From Mactra quadrangularis (taxonomy: Eukaryota > Mollusca > Bivalvia > Venerida > Mactridae), in NCBI GenBank assembly GCA_025267735.1, contig CM046295.1:9199270-9263269 (forward strand): 64,000 nt of DNA, read 5' to 3'. Made by a program: the position numbers and the translations under genes. The notes under the pieces are model-generated. The model saw only the letters and a list, made by a program, of their open reading frames with translations, had not been told where the DNA came from and ran no database searches. Positions 11,301-21,532 of the stretch are shown here, piece by piece; the first letter of the stretch is position 1, and each line of letters begins with the position of its first letter.

Positions 11301-14300
11301 AAGTAATCTTCTTGTTTAATAAGTGAAAACAGTGGTTAATTCCCAAAGGAATCCCTAGTCAGTTTGAGTTATTAAGAGATGCCTCTTTAACGTTAGGGAT
11401 TCTTCGAATGATAGACAAAAATTAAGACACATATTTGCAGTCACAAAATGTGAATGTGATAAATTTATTCATTGGATCTCAAAATCGTGTAAGAACAGGG
11501 CAATATAATTATATGGATCCTGACAGAATCACTAGCTTAGCATCAATGGGATTCCTCTCAAGTTATGGGGTCCTTGGAACCCCAGGGCATGGTTAGTGTC
11601 AAACCCTGTCAATGGGTGCAACCATAAAACCCTGCTATGGTGCAAGTTTATGATATGCTTTTTACTTTAATATTTATTAGCTCGATTTTTCAATGAAAAA
11701 ATTCGGCTCGGACAATTGTTTCTCGAAATACGGGTTGGCAGGTGAGTGGGTGTCCGGGTGGTGGGGAGTCCGGTGTCGTTAACAATTGCATTAAAGTTTT
11801 TCTTTACCTGCCATTTATTGTCAGATCTTTATGAAACTTCATACTATGATAACATACCATGTGATGAACAGAATTAGACAGTAACCAAACTCTACCTGCC
11901 TTTATTATGGATTATCTCCCTTCATCATTTTTGTGTTAAAGTTTTGGTTTCCACATTACATTTCTTGTTTATATTTCAGTGGTATATTAAACATGCATCC
12001 TAGTTTATTACCAAGATGGAGAGGTGCTTCACCTATTATACATACAATATTAAATGATGATCTTATAACTGGTGTCTCTATCATGGAGATAAGACCTAAA
12101 CAGTAAGTGACTTGTTACACATTTATATCCACTTTAGCCTTCTTCAAGCAGTTTTGTTCACAAATTTTGACGTTAAAATCAATTTTTCTAAAACTCAAAT
12201 TTGTATGGAAACATTTTGGAAGCTGTTCTGATAATGACAATTTAAGTTAAATTAATATATCCCATTGGGAATGGTACTGATGATTTCATTTAGGCTTTTA
12301 TTACTAGGTTTGTTACTGTATATGTCTTTACATTGGAGTCCATTGTATATACATGTATGTGGTTTTGGCAATCTAAGTCAGAATGGCCTAGTATTGACTC
12401 TGTCAGTAAAAAACACTGCCTAATATTTAAAACTACTCTTACTCACAGGCGGCCAGCACCATCCCAAATCAAAAACATTATATACAGATAATTTATGTTA
12501 CTCAAAGAATCATTTCATTTTACATATTTATACACATGCATGCATTGCTTAGGGCTCTTTCAAATGACACAATATCTTTTGCATATGCCAAGTAGATAGG
12601 TTGTAGGCTGATTTCAAACATCACAATCTAAACAGATATAGTTTACTCTGTACAAAAGTTGCAAGAACTAAATACACAATTGACAGCATATTTGTTCCGT
12701 TAAATCAAATAAACAAGGTAAAGAAAAGGATATTCACGCATGCAATTGATCATCAAATGTTTTTCCTGCAATCAAACCAATGGTTGAAATGGGTATTTTG
12801 TACATGTGTATATGTTGATTTTATTTCAACTTGCAAAATGAAAAAAAATCACTGGCATTCTTTTCTCCAAACTTTAATAGCATACATAATACACTATTCA
12901 TACATGCAATATAAAAACAACATAGTACTATATTTAACTAGTGATAGAAAAAAGGCGTTATTGTGGGATAGAAATGGAATATCGAACATTGTTTCAGATG
13001 AATCTTTAATTAATACTATCGATCTATCTGGTGTTTAAATGCTGATTTGAGCCTCATTAGTATAGACAGTAATTTTTGTTTGTCAATTTCAACTCGCTAA
13101 AAATTGGAACTTAAAATAAATGTAACTCCCATTTGTCAAAATCCACTCACATTTTGTGAGTATGCTAGATGACATTTCTGTTATATATTACAGTTTTGAT
13201 ATTGGACCATTATTATTACAAAGAGAGATACAAGTACCATCAAGATGTACTTCTAACCAGTTACGTGACATTACTGGTCATCTAGGGTCTAATATGGTAA
13301 ATATACACTGGTTTTTTTCGGGCCATTTTGGAACCTCTTCAAAAACTTAAGAATGTAAGAGAATCCTCTCCTGTCATCATTCCTTTATTAGTGAAAATAA
13401 AGGCTGATATATATTGTGACATAACTGGCTGCAGCTGTGGCATAGTGGTTAGCATGTCTGACTTCGAATCCGGAGATCGCGGTTTGAAACCCGGTCGCGG
13501 TAGGTCATACCCTATACATGAGTTGTTGGCCTCGTGGTAAGGTAAGTTAGTACTGGTAATAGAAAAATTGTCCAGGAAATCTATAGTAGGAAGAGCTGGC
13601 TGTAGTATATATAACCTAAGAATGTGTTGGATACGACGTTAAAAAAAAGTGACAACTGATGTTAATAATTCAGGTGGAATGTATTGAGAGCTGAATCCTT
13701 TTGCAAGTACAATGTACTTGATTAGCAATCATTTTTTTCAAACTTTATTATTTATTATGTGGCCAAGGTATGAAACAGCACTTGACAATGAAAACATTCG
13801 GCTAATAGTTTGGTGAAACATGGGCAGGCGACCAGTGTTGTTAACAATTGCGTTAAAGTTTTTCTTTACCATATATTTCTGCCATTTATTGTCTAATCTT
13901 TATGAACTTCATACAATGATAACACACCATGCCATGAACAGAATTAGAAAGTAACCACAACTCTATCTGCCTTAATTATGGATTATTTCCCCTTTGTTCA
14001 AAGAGGGGGGTATACTGTTTTACCCATGTTCGTGCGTCTGTCCGTTCGTTACAGAATTTCCGCCGCAGTTTTCTCAGCAACTATAACGTGCAGCAGCCTA
14101 ATACTTTGCATATTGCTTCATCCCATAGTCCCATGTGGTGTAAAGCGATTTCATGCTCCTTGCTCATCTACTTCCTGTTTGTCGCATATTTTTAGATTTT
14201 TGCAGGGGTATCACTAGTGAGCATTAGCTCACAGATTTACTTGTTATTTTTATATTTAAGTTTTTTCAATCCAGCTTTATTGTGGTTTTCACATTACATT

Positions 14301-17300
14301 TCTTTTTTATCCAGGTACTAGAATGTTTAAAGGATTTACCTACCTTAGAAAGGTTTGAACATGAACAAGACAGTGAGGGTATCACATATGGTTTGTACAA
14401 ATTTATTTTGGTATTTCAGATATTTTTAGATTTGTAAGATTTGGGTCTTTAATGCAGTAGGCGATGCATAGGAATTTGAATCTAGCATATGAAACCCACC
14501 CAGGGTGGTTATAGACTAGGGCTGTCATGATACGCCAGAAGTGTACCGCGATATATTGCAATACGCTAGCATCATATCACGATACGTACCACAATATATT
14601 CGTTGTTCCTCCAATGTATTTTTATCAGGAAAATTGCAAATCTTATATGCAGCTACTGATAGAATCTAGCCTCTTTAAGTATTTACCGTCATTTAGGACT
14701 GAGACACGCCCCATTTGGTTAAATTCTTGCAACTTCAGGTTAGATGCAATGAACAATAGAAAAACTGACGTTTCGCTACTTTTATTTCACGAAGGGAAGA
14801 ATTTTCAATGAAATAAAAGATATCGCCAAATACCGGTACATTAAAATTGTACTGCGGTATGTATTGCTGTAGCTGCATATTGCAATATACAGGTATACAG
14901 CCCTATTACAGACTGTACTATTTCTAAACAAGGGTGTAGGAAACCAGGTTAGGTGAGCTGAATTCCATGGAAATGACTATAACTTGAGTTGACAAGGTGT
15001 TTAACACAACCAAAAATAAAAATTTGTTGGCATTTTGTCAATTAAGTGTGATAAAAATATTTGATAATTCAATCGAAACTGTTGAAACTCTTGATCCCTT
15101 GGCAAAACTTTCCTCTTCAGGTACATCTTATTCGGTACATCAAACTTAGTACAGCAGAAATAGTTTTTATTGTCCATGAATCGTGTAGTTTAAGGCTTAG
15201 GAGTAGATGCGATTGAGTGGTTACAAGGTTGGACTGGTACATTCTGTAATCATTGCATAGCCATATCATTGTTGATTCAACCACATCCATAACTTGCCTC
15301 TTTGTTACCTTGAGTAAGAAACTTTATCCTACTATCTCAGTACTGGGGGATCTGGAACTGTAGAAACTTGTTTCAAGATCGAAATAAAAAAGATTTGCTT
15401 ATAAACTAAACGACAAACGGGTTAATCCAAATCATAATTAAGATTTTATTCTATACAGTCATAATAGATTATTAATGGCATTTTATAGTCTGAGTTTCAT
15501 GCTTACGCACGTTCACCAGCTTTACAACTATTACCCCTGAGCATCGGGCTACTGGTATCTATCTATCAATCTTCTCCGCTTATTAGTGCAGCAAAATCGG
15601 CGCAACGGAATTATACCACCCTCGCAGTTACCCATTTACACCTGGGTGGAGTGAAGCAATCGCAGGGAAATTTTTTGCTCGAGGAAATTAGCAGTGCTCC
15701 TTGTTGGATTTGAACCCAGGACCTCTCGATCCCTAATCCCGCATCCTACCACTAGACCACTGCTCCTACAGTGTTATTACATATACATTATATATTACAG
15801 CTCATAAATTAAAACATTCAGATGGTTATATAGACTGGGACAATGATACATCCCATCAAATAGATTGTCAATATCGTGCTATACATGAACTGGTAAGTAT
15901 ATTATAGTATGCAGTCTTCAAAATTAGTGGGTGTCTGGTTGCCCTGGGCAACTACTTTTTAGTTCGGGCAACCAAAAACCTACTTACAAGATAAAGTGCT
16001 TGCTACTAAAATGACCTGTTTGGGCAACCACTTTCATAACCTTGGGCAACCACTTTCATAACCTAATTTTGTAGACTGTAATCTACTCAGCTAGCTTGGC
16101 AGGTAGCATACAAGTCTATTGATCAAGGTTGTAAGTTTGAGTCTCGGGCAGGGTATATTTTTATGGATCTTGGTCTTGAAAAATTTTTTATGGCCATTCT
16201 CCCTCTTACCACTGATTCTAAGTCATGAAGGGCATTTGTCAGTCATTGATAGAAGTATGCACATAAAAATTATAACAAATATTTAATGTGACATACTTTT
16301 AGGGTGTTAATGATGTTAAGTCCTTTCTTATAGTTTTCTATTTTAGATGCACACATCTCTGCACTTACATTTTTCATTTCTCTTCCATATAATGATTTAA
16401 ACTCTTAGTACTGACATTGGTTTAGGTTTGTAGACCTTATCACCTGGACAACATTTTTACATTGTTCCGATTGTTGTAATTGGTGAATTACTTTAAAAAT
16501 AAACCTTTTAATAAAGCTGAACAACTTCAGTAGCCTTTTACTTCGAGAGAGCCATCTTAAAAACAAGCACCTGCTATCAGGGAATTAGATCTATGTCTCT
16601 GCTGCTGTGACATCATTGAATTTGGATAACCACATGACGTCAATATTTTTTCCACACTTAGGTCAAAAATAAAAACTGTTTCTATACTCTTTAAAACGAT
16701 ATAATATTCATAATTGAATGATTACTAAACAAGAATAACATTTGAAACTGTATTAGATATTATTAATCACCCTGCACTTGTAATAATTTAACAATTCTTA
16801 TACATGTATATTAATACAGATGCCTATAAGGACACAACTAAATGGTAAATCTATTAAACTGACAGGTGAAGTTGATCCAAGTTTATTTACAGGTACGTAC
16901 TAGCAGTATTCAGGACAAAGTATCATTAGCACTGGACAATGTGGTCCAGCAAAATTCTGTTTTTTTCTGGACCTAAAGAAAGTTTACTGGACCGAAAAAA
17001 TATGCTGTCCAGTTTAATGATTTAGCAAAATGCATTTTGTATTTTGGTCCACAGTCAACTGGCTAAATTGGAAGACTGCGTACAAATTGGATACATTGTA
17101 TACTGTATAGTGTTTACATTTTGCAATGTCTATATTTTGCATCTTGTTAGGGTTTTTAGACTATCCGCGATTTCACCGAAAGGCTTAAGTTATACCACAG
17201 GTCCAAAACTATCGACAATTTAAATGCCTGACCAGTTTAACCTGCAGAATGATACATATGTCTCTGATTTACTACGCTGTTTATTTCTAGGCAATAAAAG

Positions 17301-19407
17301 TAGTTTTGTCAATCAACTGATGTTTCTTTGTTTCAGTGTTAGTAACAGGTATTTATTTATATTGATAAGCGTGTGAATGGGAGGAGTCAAATTTCGTTAA
17401 TACACTAAGCAGTAGTATTTGCCAGTTATAGACAGGATAGAATAAACACTTAGCTTGCATTTTTGCCACTCTCAGTTTGTACTTGAATCTACTGTGTAAG
17501 AAGTAATCATTAGTATGGATTCATTAGATTTCAATGTACACGAAAATCTTTCTGTATTTCAATACGTTGATTTTTGTGGGGTGTAGAGTTTAAGCAGTTG
17601 ATGTACAGTATATCTCATCATTATAAGGATTATCTGTATTGATGCAGATAAATAACTGGTGTAAATAATTCACTCTATGGTTGCTGACTGTGAGAAAAGT
17701 GAAATTTACCTACTTGTTATTAGTAGATTTAGTTTGGGTTTTTGAAAATTACTGATTTCATATAGCAGGGCATGTTGGTAATTTTATGCAGTTATATAAA
17801 ACATTTTAAATTTGGACGAGAGCTATAAGGCAATAACTGAAAATATGTCGGCATCTTGATTCTTTAGTTTACTAAATCATGTTGTACATGTATATATTTT
17901 CAGATGCTATTATTGAAGACATTAAAGGATATAAAGGCAATTATAAACTATCACAACCAGGAACTGTTGTATATCACAGTAAACTAGACTGTATTGTAGT
18001 TAAATGTAAGGTACGGTAAAACCTCAGGACGTTTATAATTGCTGAGCAAGATTGTAGCCTTTCAGGATTATAAAGTCATATGATCCTCAAAGCCTTAATT
18101 TGCACCTATATCAGTGTATAAAGTCTTGTGGAACTCAGAGCATAAAATAACTACTTTCCTCTCCTCAAAAAGTCCTGATAGTTCTGGGAACTTCTTTGTA
18201 CACTCTTATTAGGCCTTTGTATGAATAGTACTGGGTTAGGTCTTGAAATGATCTTGACCTATTTAGGGAAGGACAGCTGATATCAGCTGATATTTGTAGG
18301 ACAATAGTGTATTGAGATAGTTCCCCCAACTATTGAGATATGACCATCGAAACTTGTTATCAAGTAAAATGAAGACTGAATACACTTGATTCTGCATCTT
18401 TAGTCCTGACCTTAATATGCATGGACTTAAATCCTTAACTGAACAGGACCATAGCAAAAGGCCCTTCTTTCCATAGGTTTCCTTGACACTTTTCTATCTA
18501 CAGTATTAACTTACCCTATCACAAGGTCAACAACTCATGTATAGGGTATGCCCTTCCGTGACTGGGATCGAACTCGTGATCTCTGGATTTGATATCAGGC
18601 ATGCTAACCACTATGCCACGACCATGGCTTAGGTGCATGTTTCATATAATCTATGATGATAGATATCACGATAAAATGTCACTATCGTGATCGGACTAGC
18701 ATTCGCAACGACCTCGGCGATCATCTACGAAGATATACCTCGGATATCAAACGTAGTAGGAATACAACCTAGTTATGAGGTCAGGCGATTAACCTCATAG
18801 GTAAAGTAGTGCCGATGTAAACAACCAACATGGCAGATCATTTTGCAGAAAGTATCGAGTACACAAAAAATGTTTAAGGATCAACTTAATATCAGTTACA
18901 GGCATTGAAGAGCTTTAACTGCCCATAATCGTCCGTCAATTTTGGTGTGTGCCAGCGTTCTATTGAGTAAACGTCGGGAACGAGGCTAGATTTCTATGTT
19001 AGAACTACTATCGCTCCTCGTGATATCTGAGGTGTATTTGCGTGGAAAATCGCCGAATTAGTTCCGAATGACAAACTAGCTGACAATACCCAGCTGTAGT
19101 TGTTAAAGCCCGAGAAAGCATTCTTATTTAAATACTTCTGTAATTGTAAACTTCAGAAATTTCAAGATTTTTAAAATTTGAACATTCACCCTTTAATGTA
19201 TAAGCATGTAGTTATCAATGTTTTTTTACATTTCAGGATGGTTTCATAGGATTTAAGAATATAACAGTAAAAATGAAGATGACTGCTAGAGATTTTTATA
19301 ATGGATTTATACAGAAATATGATCAAACATTGTTTACTAGCTGTAGAAATAATTTGAATAAGTTTACAAAGCAAGAAAAACTTCCTTTAAAATCAAAAGC
19401 ATTATAG
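8360..19407 (+). CDS. MTFMT: Mitochondrial methionyl-tRNA formyltransferase (10 coding exons)
   Basis: Formylates the amino group of Met-tRNA(Met) with 10-formyl-THF in the mitochondrial matrix, for translation initiation. Coding exons: 8360-8739, 9652-9706, 11028-11170, 11980-12102, 13194-13296, 14315-14390, 15801-15892, 16820-16892, 17904-18010, 19237-19407. All introns are GT-AG and phases agree, giving 440 residues. The formyltransferase domain starts near residue 105 ('[12 protein letters not shown]'). The catalytic motif '[12 protein letters not shown]' gives N197 and H199, and 'HFDIGP' gives D236, matching N109/H111/D147 of E. coli Fmt. The C-terminal domain includes 'GTVVYHSK' and ends with 'ARDFYNG'. 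Human MTFMT is about 389 residues, so this one has a longer N-terminus; a presequence-like stretch lies at about residues 74-93 ('[20 protein letters not shown]'). The start at 8360 is the first in-frame ATG after a stop at 8297, and is the least certain part. A dispersed repeat begins about 25 bases after the stop, and no AATAAA is close by. Confidence 0.95.
10023..10262 (+). repeat. SINE-B copy in MTFMT intron 2
   Basis: Carries the SINE-B body ('ggccattctccctcctacca') and tail ('aatccagagatttagcct', 'gctgactgaccgcc'), with a degenerate head. It is in the same orientation as the gene, in the 1.3-kb intron between exons 2 and 3. Confidence 0.65.
10457..10729 (+). repeat. SINE-B, tRNA-derived, nearly full length
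   Basis: The head has a box-A-like 'tagctcagtcag' and a box-B-like 'cattcgattcccg', typical of an RNA polymerase III promoter from a tRNA. The body and tail match the other SINE-B copies and end in 'acaatgtgttg'. Lies about 200 bases after another SINE-B and directly before a SINE-C. Confidence 0.75.
10738..10925 (+). repeat. SINE-C, tRNA-derived head
   Basis: The head 'ggtccagtggtaggacac' (box A) and 'ctgggtttgatccccac' (box B) are followed by 'ccacccaggtgtaaatgggt'. The same order is found reverse-complemented at 15478-15767, 33432-33675 and 57491-57768. The distal part of the family seen in those copies is missing or diverged here. Confidence 0.7.
11679..11970 (+). repeat. Repeat D copy abutting MTFMT exon 4 acceptor
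   Basis: Shares 'gtcgttaacaattgc', 'aaagtttttctttacc', 'gccatttattgtcagatc' and 'cctttattatggattat' with copies at 13790-14307, 19431-20010 and 61460-61640. The end of the repeat, 'ccacattacatttcttgtt', stops about nine bases before exon 4 begins, so the repeat seems to supply the polypyrimidine tract of that acceptor. Confidence 0.7.
13427..13648 (+). repeat. SINE-A, tRNA-derived, full length
   Basis: The head 'gtggcatagtggttagcatg' (box A) and 'gtttgaaacccggtcgcgg' (box B) are followed by 'catgagttgttggcctcgtg', 'gtccaggaaatctatagtag' and a terminal A-run after 'gacgtt'. A closely similar copy lies at 25945-26167, suggesting recent activity. It sits in the MTFMT intron after exon 5. Confidence 0.85.
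13790..14307 (+). repeat. Repeat D copy with internal insertion, abutting exon 6 acceptor
   Basis: Repeat D landmarks are present at both ends, but about 250 bases (about 13990-14250) interrupt the block relative to the copy at 11679. The extra sequence contains 'gtatactgttttacccatg' and 'gagcattagctcacagattt'. The D end 'cacattacatttctt' stops about eight bases before exon 6. A 79-codon open frame over this region is repeat sequence, not a gene. Confidence 0.65.
14517..14905. mobile_element. hAT-type non-autonomous element, 389 bp
   Basis: Ends are inverted: 'tagggctgtcatgat' on the left and 'aggtatacagcccta' on the right. Eight-base flanks 'ttatagac' (14509-14516) and 'ttacagac' (14906-14913) match at 7 of 8 positions, the target duplication size of hAT transposons. 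The interior has no transposase. It lies in the MTFMT intron between exons 6 and 7. Confidence 0.75.
15478..15767 (-). repeat. SINE-C, minus orientation, nearly full length
   Basis: On the minus strand the head reads 'ggagcagtggtctagtggta' followed by a box-B-like 'ctgggttcaaatccaac', then 'ccacccaggtgtaaatggg' and a long tail with 'gatagatagataccagtag'. Located immediately upstream of MTFMT exon 7 (15801), only about 30 bases from the acceptor. Confidence 0.8.
16085..16265 (+). repeat. SINE-B copy, 3' truncated
   Basis: Head 'actcagctagcttggcag' and box-B-like 'gtaagtttgagtctcggg' followed by 'ggccattctccctcttacca' and 'gtcagtcattgatagaagta'. The tail beyond this is missing. In the MTFMT intron between exons 7 and 8. 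Confidence 0.65.
18530..18635 (-). repeat. SINE-A head, minus orientation, truncated
   Basis: On the minus strand: 'catagtggttagcatgcctg' (box A region), 'gatcccagtcacgg' (box B region), then 'cataccctatacatgagttg'. The tail is missing. In the last MTFMT intron. Confidence 0.7.
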
Positions 19408-19430
19408 CTGGAAGTAATTTGATGTTTTAT

Positions 19431-20010
19431 TGTTATCCGGATTTTTCAATGAAAAAAAATTGGCTAATAGTTTGGTGAAACATGGGTAGGGGAGCAGGTG
19501 TCCGGTGTCGTTAACAATTGCGTTAAAGTTTTTCTTTACTATATATTTCTGCCATTTATTGTCAGATCTTTATGAAACTTCATATAATTATAACTACAGT
19601 GCCATCCATAAATACCTTTACACTGTTGTAAATGTATGATTTGTATTTAAATTTTTACCAATACTTGATAGATTAAAAATATATGTTCAGATACATGTAC
19701 ATAAGAATTAGTTGTATAAAGTATCATTACTCTTCTTTCAAATGTTACAATTTATTATAACTTTACCAATGCATAAATTTACCGAAAATAATATTTAATT
19801 GTGTTAATGGAAAACCAGCTTTTTTAAAAGTGTAAAGGTAATTTTGGATGGCACTGTATTATGTGATGAACAGAATTAGAAATTAACAACAACTATACCT
19901 GCCTTTATTATGAATTATTTCCCTTAGTAATTTAGTATTTTTTGCATTAAAGTTTTTAAATCGGGCTTTAATATGGTTTCCACATTACTTTTCTTGTTAT
20001 ACAATGTATG
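19431..20010 (+). repeat. Repeat D copy, starts just after MTFMT stop, interrupted by a MITE
   Basis: Contains 'gtcgttaacaattgcg', 'gccatttattgtcagatc' and, after the MITE at 19597-19856, continues with 'gtgatgaacagaattaga' and 'tggtttccacattac'. The continuity on both sides of the MITE shows that the MITE inserted later. The MTFMT 3' UTR must end within or before this repeat. Confidence 0.7.
19597..19856 (+). mobile_element. Tc1/mariner-type MITE, 260 bp, TA duplication
   Basis: Terminal inverted repeats 'cagtgccatccataaatacc' and 'ggtaattttggatggcactg' extend into 'tttacact/agtgtaaa'. TA flanks both ends (19595-19596 and 19857-19858). No coding capacity. A second, inverted copy lies at 20414-20959. 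Confidence 0.85.
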
Positions 20011-20413
20011 AGTGTTTTTCTTTGTGCTTTGTGGCCAGTTTCTAATGGAAATTACTAGCTAGCACTTTGACTTCTGGTTCCATTCTTACCCCTAAAGTAA
20101 TATGTATGTGATATCAAATTGAGAGTACCAGGGGATGAAAGACTAGCTAGCATTATGTGAAGGAAACTAGCCACTGGACTTGGAATCTATGTTTTAATTT
20201 TCTCCTGTGGCAGGTTATACTTTTTACCTCACACAAAGCTTAAAGGTACTTGTTCACAGATTTGGTTATTTTTTTCTAAATTTTCAAGATACCATTCAGT
20301 GTCTGTAATTGTGTCAATAAAATAAATTTGTATTATTTTAAGACAAACTGACCTATATGTTGCAAGAAATATACAATAAAAGTCACAAACTTCTCAAAAT
20401 GATTGCTTTTTCT

Positions 20414-20959
20414 TCAGAAGGCCATCCAAAATTACCTTTACACTTTTAAAAAAGCTGGTTTTTCATTAGTACAATTTAATCCTTTTTAGATGTATTTATG
20501 AATTTGAAGAACATTTGAAAGGCAAGTAATGATACTTTATACAACTGTAATTGTAATACAGTCATATGAATATATGATTTTAATCTATCAAGTGTTGGTA
20601 AAAATTTAAATACAAATCATACACATAGGCAGACCCAGCGGACCACCCCCCAGAATTTGGAAAATGTACTCGTCCATAAGTGTATTTCATATGACTGTAA
20701 GTCATTTTATTCGTAGCATAAAGCAACTTTGCTCGGTGCTTAACTTAGATTTAATGGGTATGTAGTCTTTATTATTAATATATTGCAATTTTTCTGCAAA
20801 ATGTGTATTATGTGGTTGTGGTTCGAAAGTTCGGATCCCCCTAGAAAAGTTGGAAACCCTCCCCCTCCCTAGAAAAGTTTGGACCCCCTCCTAGAAAAAA
20901 ATCATGGATCCACCCCTGATACATTTATATAAGTGTAAAGGTATTTATGGATAGCACAG
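20414..20959 (-). mobile_element. Second MITE copy of the 19597 family, split by a nested element
   Basis: Read on the minus strand it follows the 260-bp MITE at 19597: 'ggccatccaaaattaccttt' at one end, 'gtgtaaaggtatttatggat' at the other, and 'aatctatcaagtgttggtaa' between. The body is interrupted at 20627-20918 by an unrelated element. The uninterrupted copy serves as the empty-site reference. Confidence 0.8.
20627..20918. mobile_element. hAT-type non-autonomous element nested in a MITE
   Basis: Ends with 'ggatccacccctg'; a related fragment at 55148-55275 begins 'gggtggatccagcaggg', so the family has inverted termini of the type 'caggggtggatcc'. The flanks 'atacacat' (20619-20626) and 'atacattt' (20919-20926) match at 6 of 8 positions, and the right one equals the empty site in the intact MITE. 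No transposase is encoded. Confidence 0.7.
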
Positions 20960-21000
20960 TATGTATGTATATCACGATGAAAAATTTGATTGTATGTTGG

Positions 21001-21235
21001 TTTTTAGCTTGACTTTTTGAAGAAAATGAGAGCTTGTACTGTCGGCGTTGGCGTTGCAAATCAAGGTTAAAGTTTTTACAAATTTAAATTACTTCAGTAC
21101 TGTCAAAGATATTCAACTCAAACTTGGAATACTTATTTATCATCACAACCTTACTATTAAAACCCATTCACTGATTAACTGAGAAAAGTAGAGCATGCTG
21201 TCTCGTCTGACAGCTCTTGTTATTAGTCAATTGTG
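21001..21235 (+). repeat. Dispersed repeat H, short copy
   Basis: Begins 'agcttgactttttgaagaaa' with 'gtcggcgttggcgttgc' and ends 'gagcatgctgtctcgtctga' + 'cagctcttgtta'. Same order as in 47268-47636; the tail appears reverse-complemented at 58195. The end contains a short palindrome 'gctgtc..gacagc'. Confidence 0.65.
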
Positions 21236-21532
21236 AGTTTTACCAAAAATAATCTTGTCAATGTACCTGAAAGTAAAATTTAAAAAACTTGAGTGTAGGC
21301 GAGATTTGGTAGGTAGGGTTAAACACAGGATTTTTGTCCTTTATAAATCACTGGTAAATTTGTACTAGCTTATAACTGTTTTTATTAATTTTTATTAAAA
21401 CCAATATAATATGTGTAGCAATTTTATATAAATAGATGCTAAATTGTTTATTTTTCTTACATGGTTGTCTTACTTTATTTTAAAACATTTAAGCTAAGAC
21501 TGTTGTCTAGTCCGACAATAACCTGAGCTTGA

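Noticed and set aside
13978..14217. 79-codon frame between MTFMT exons 5 and 6 as an alternative exon
   Set aside because: Consists of inserted repeat sequence inside repeat D and lacks conserved formyltransferase residues.
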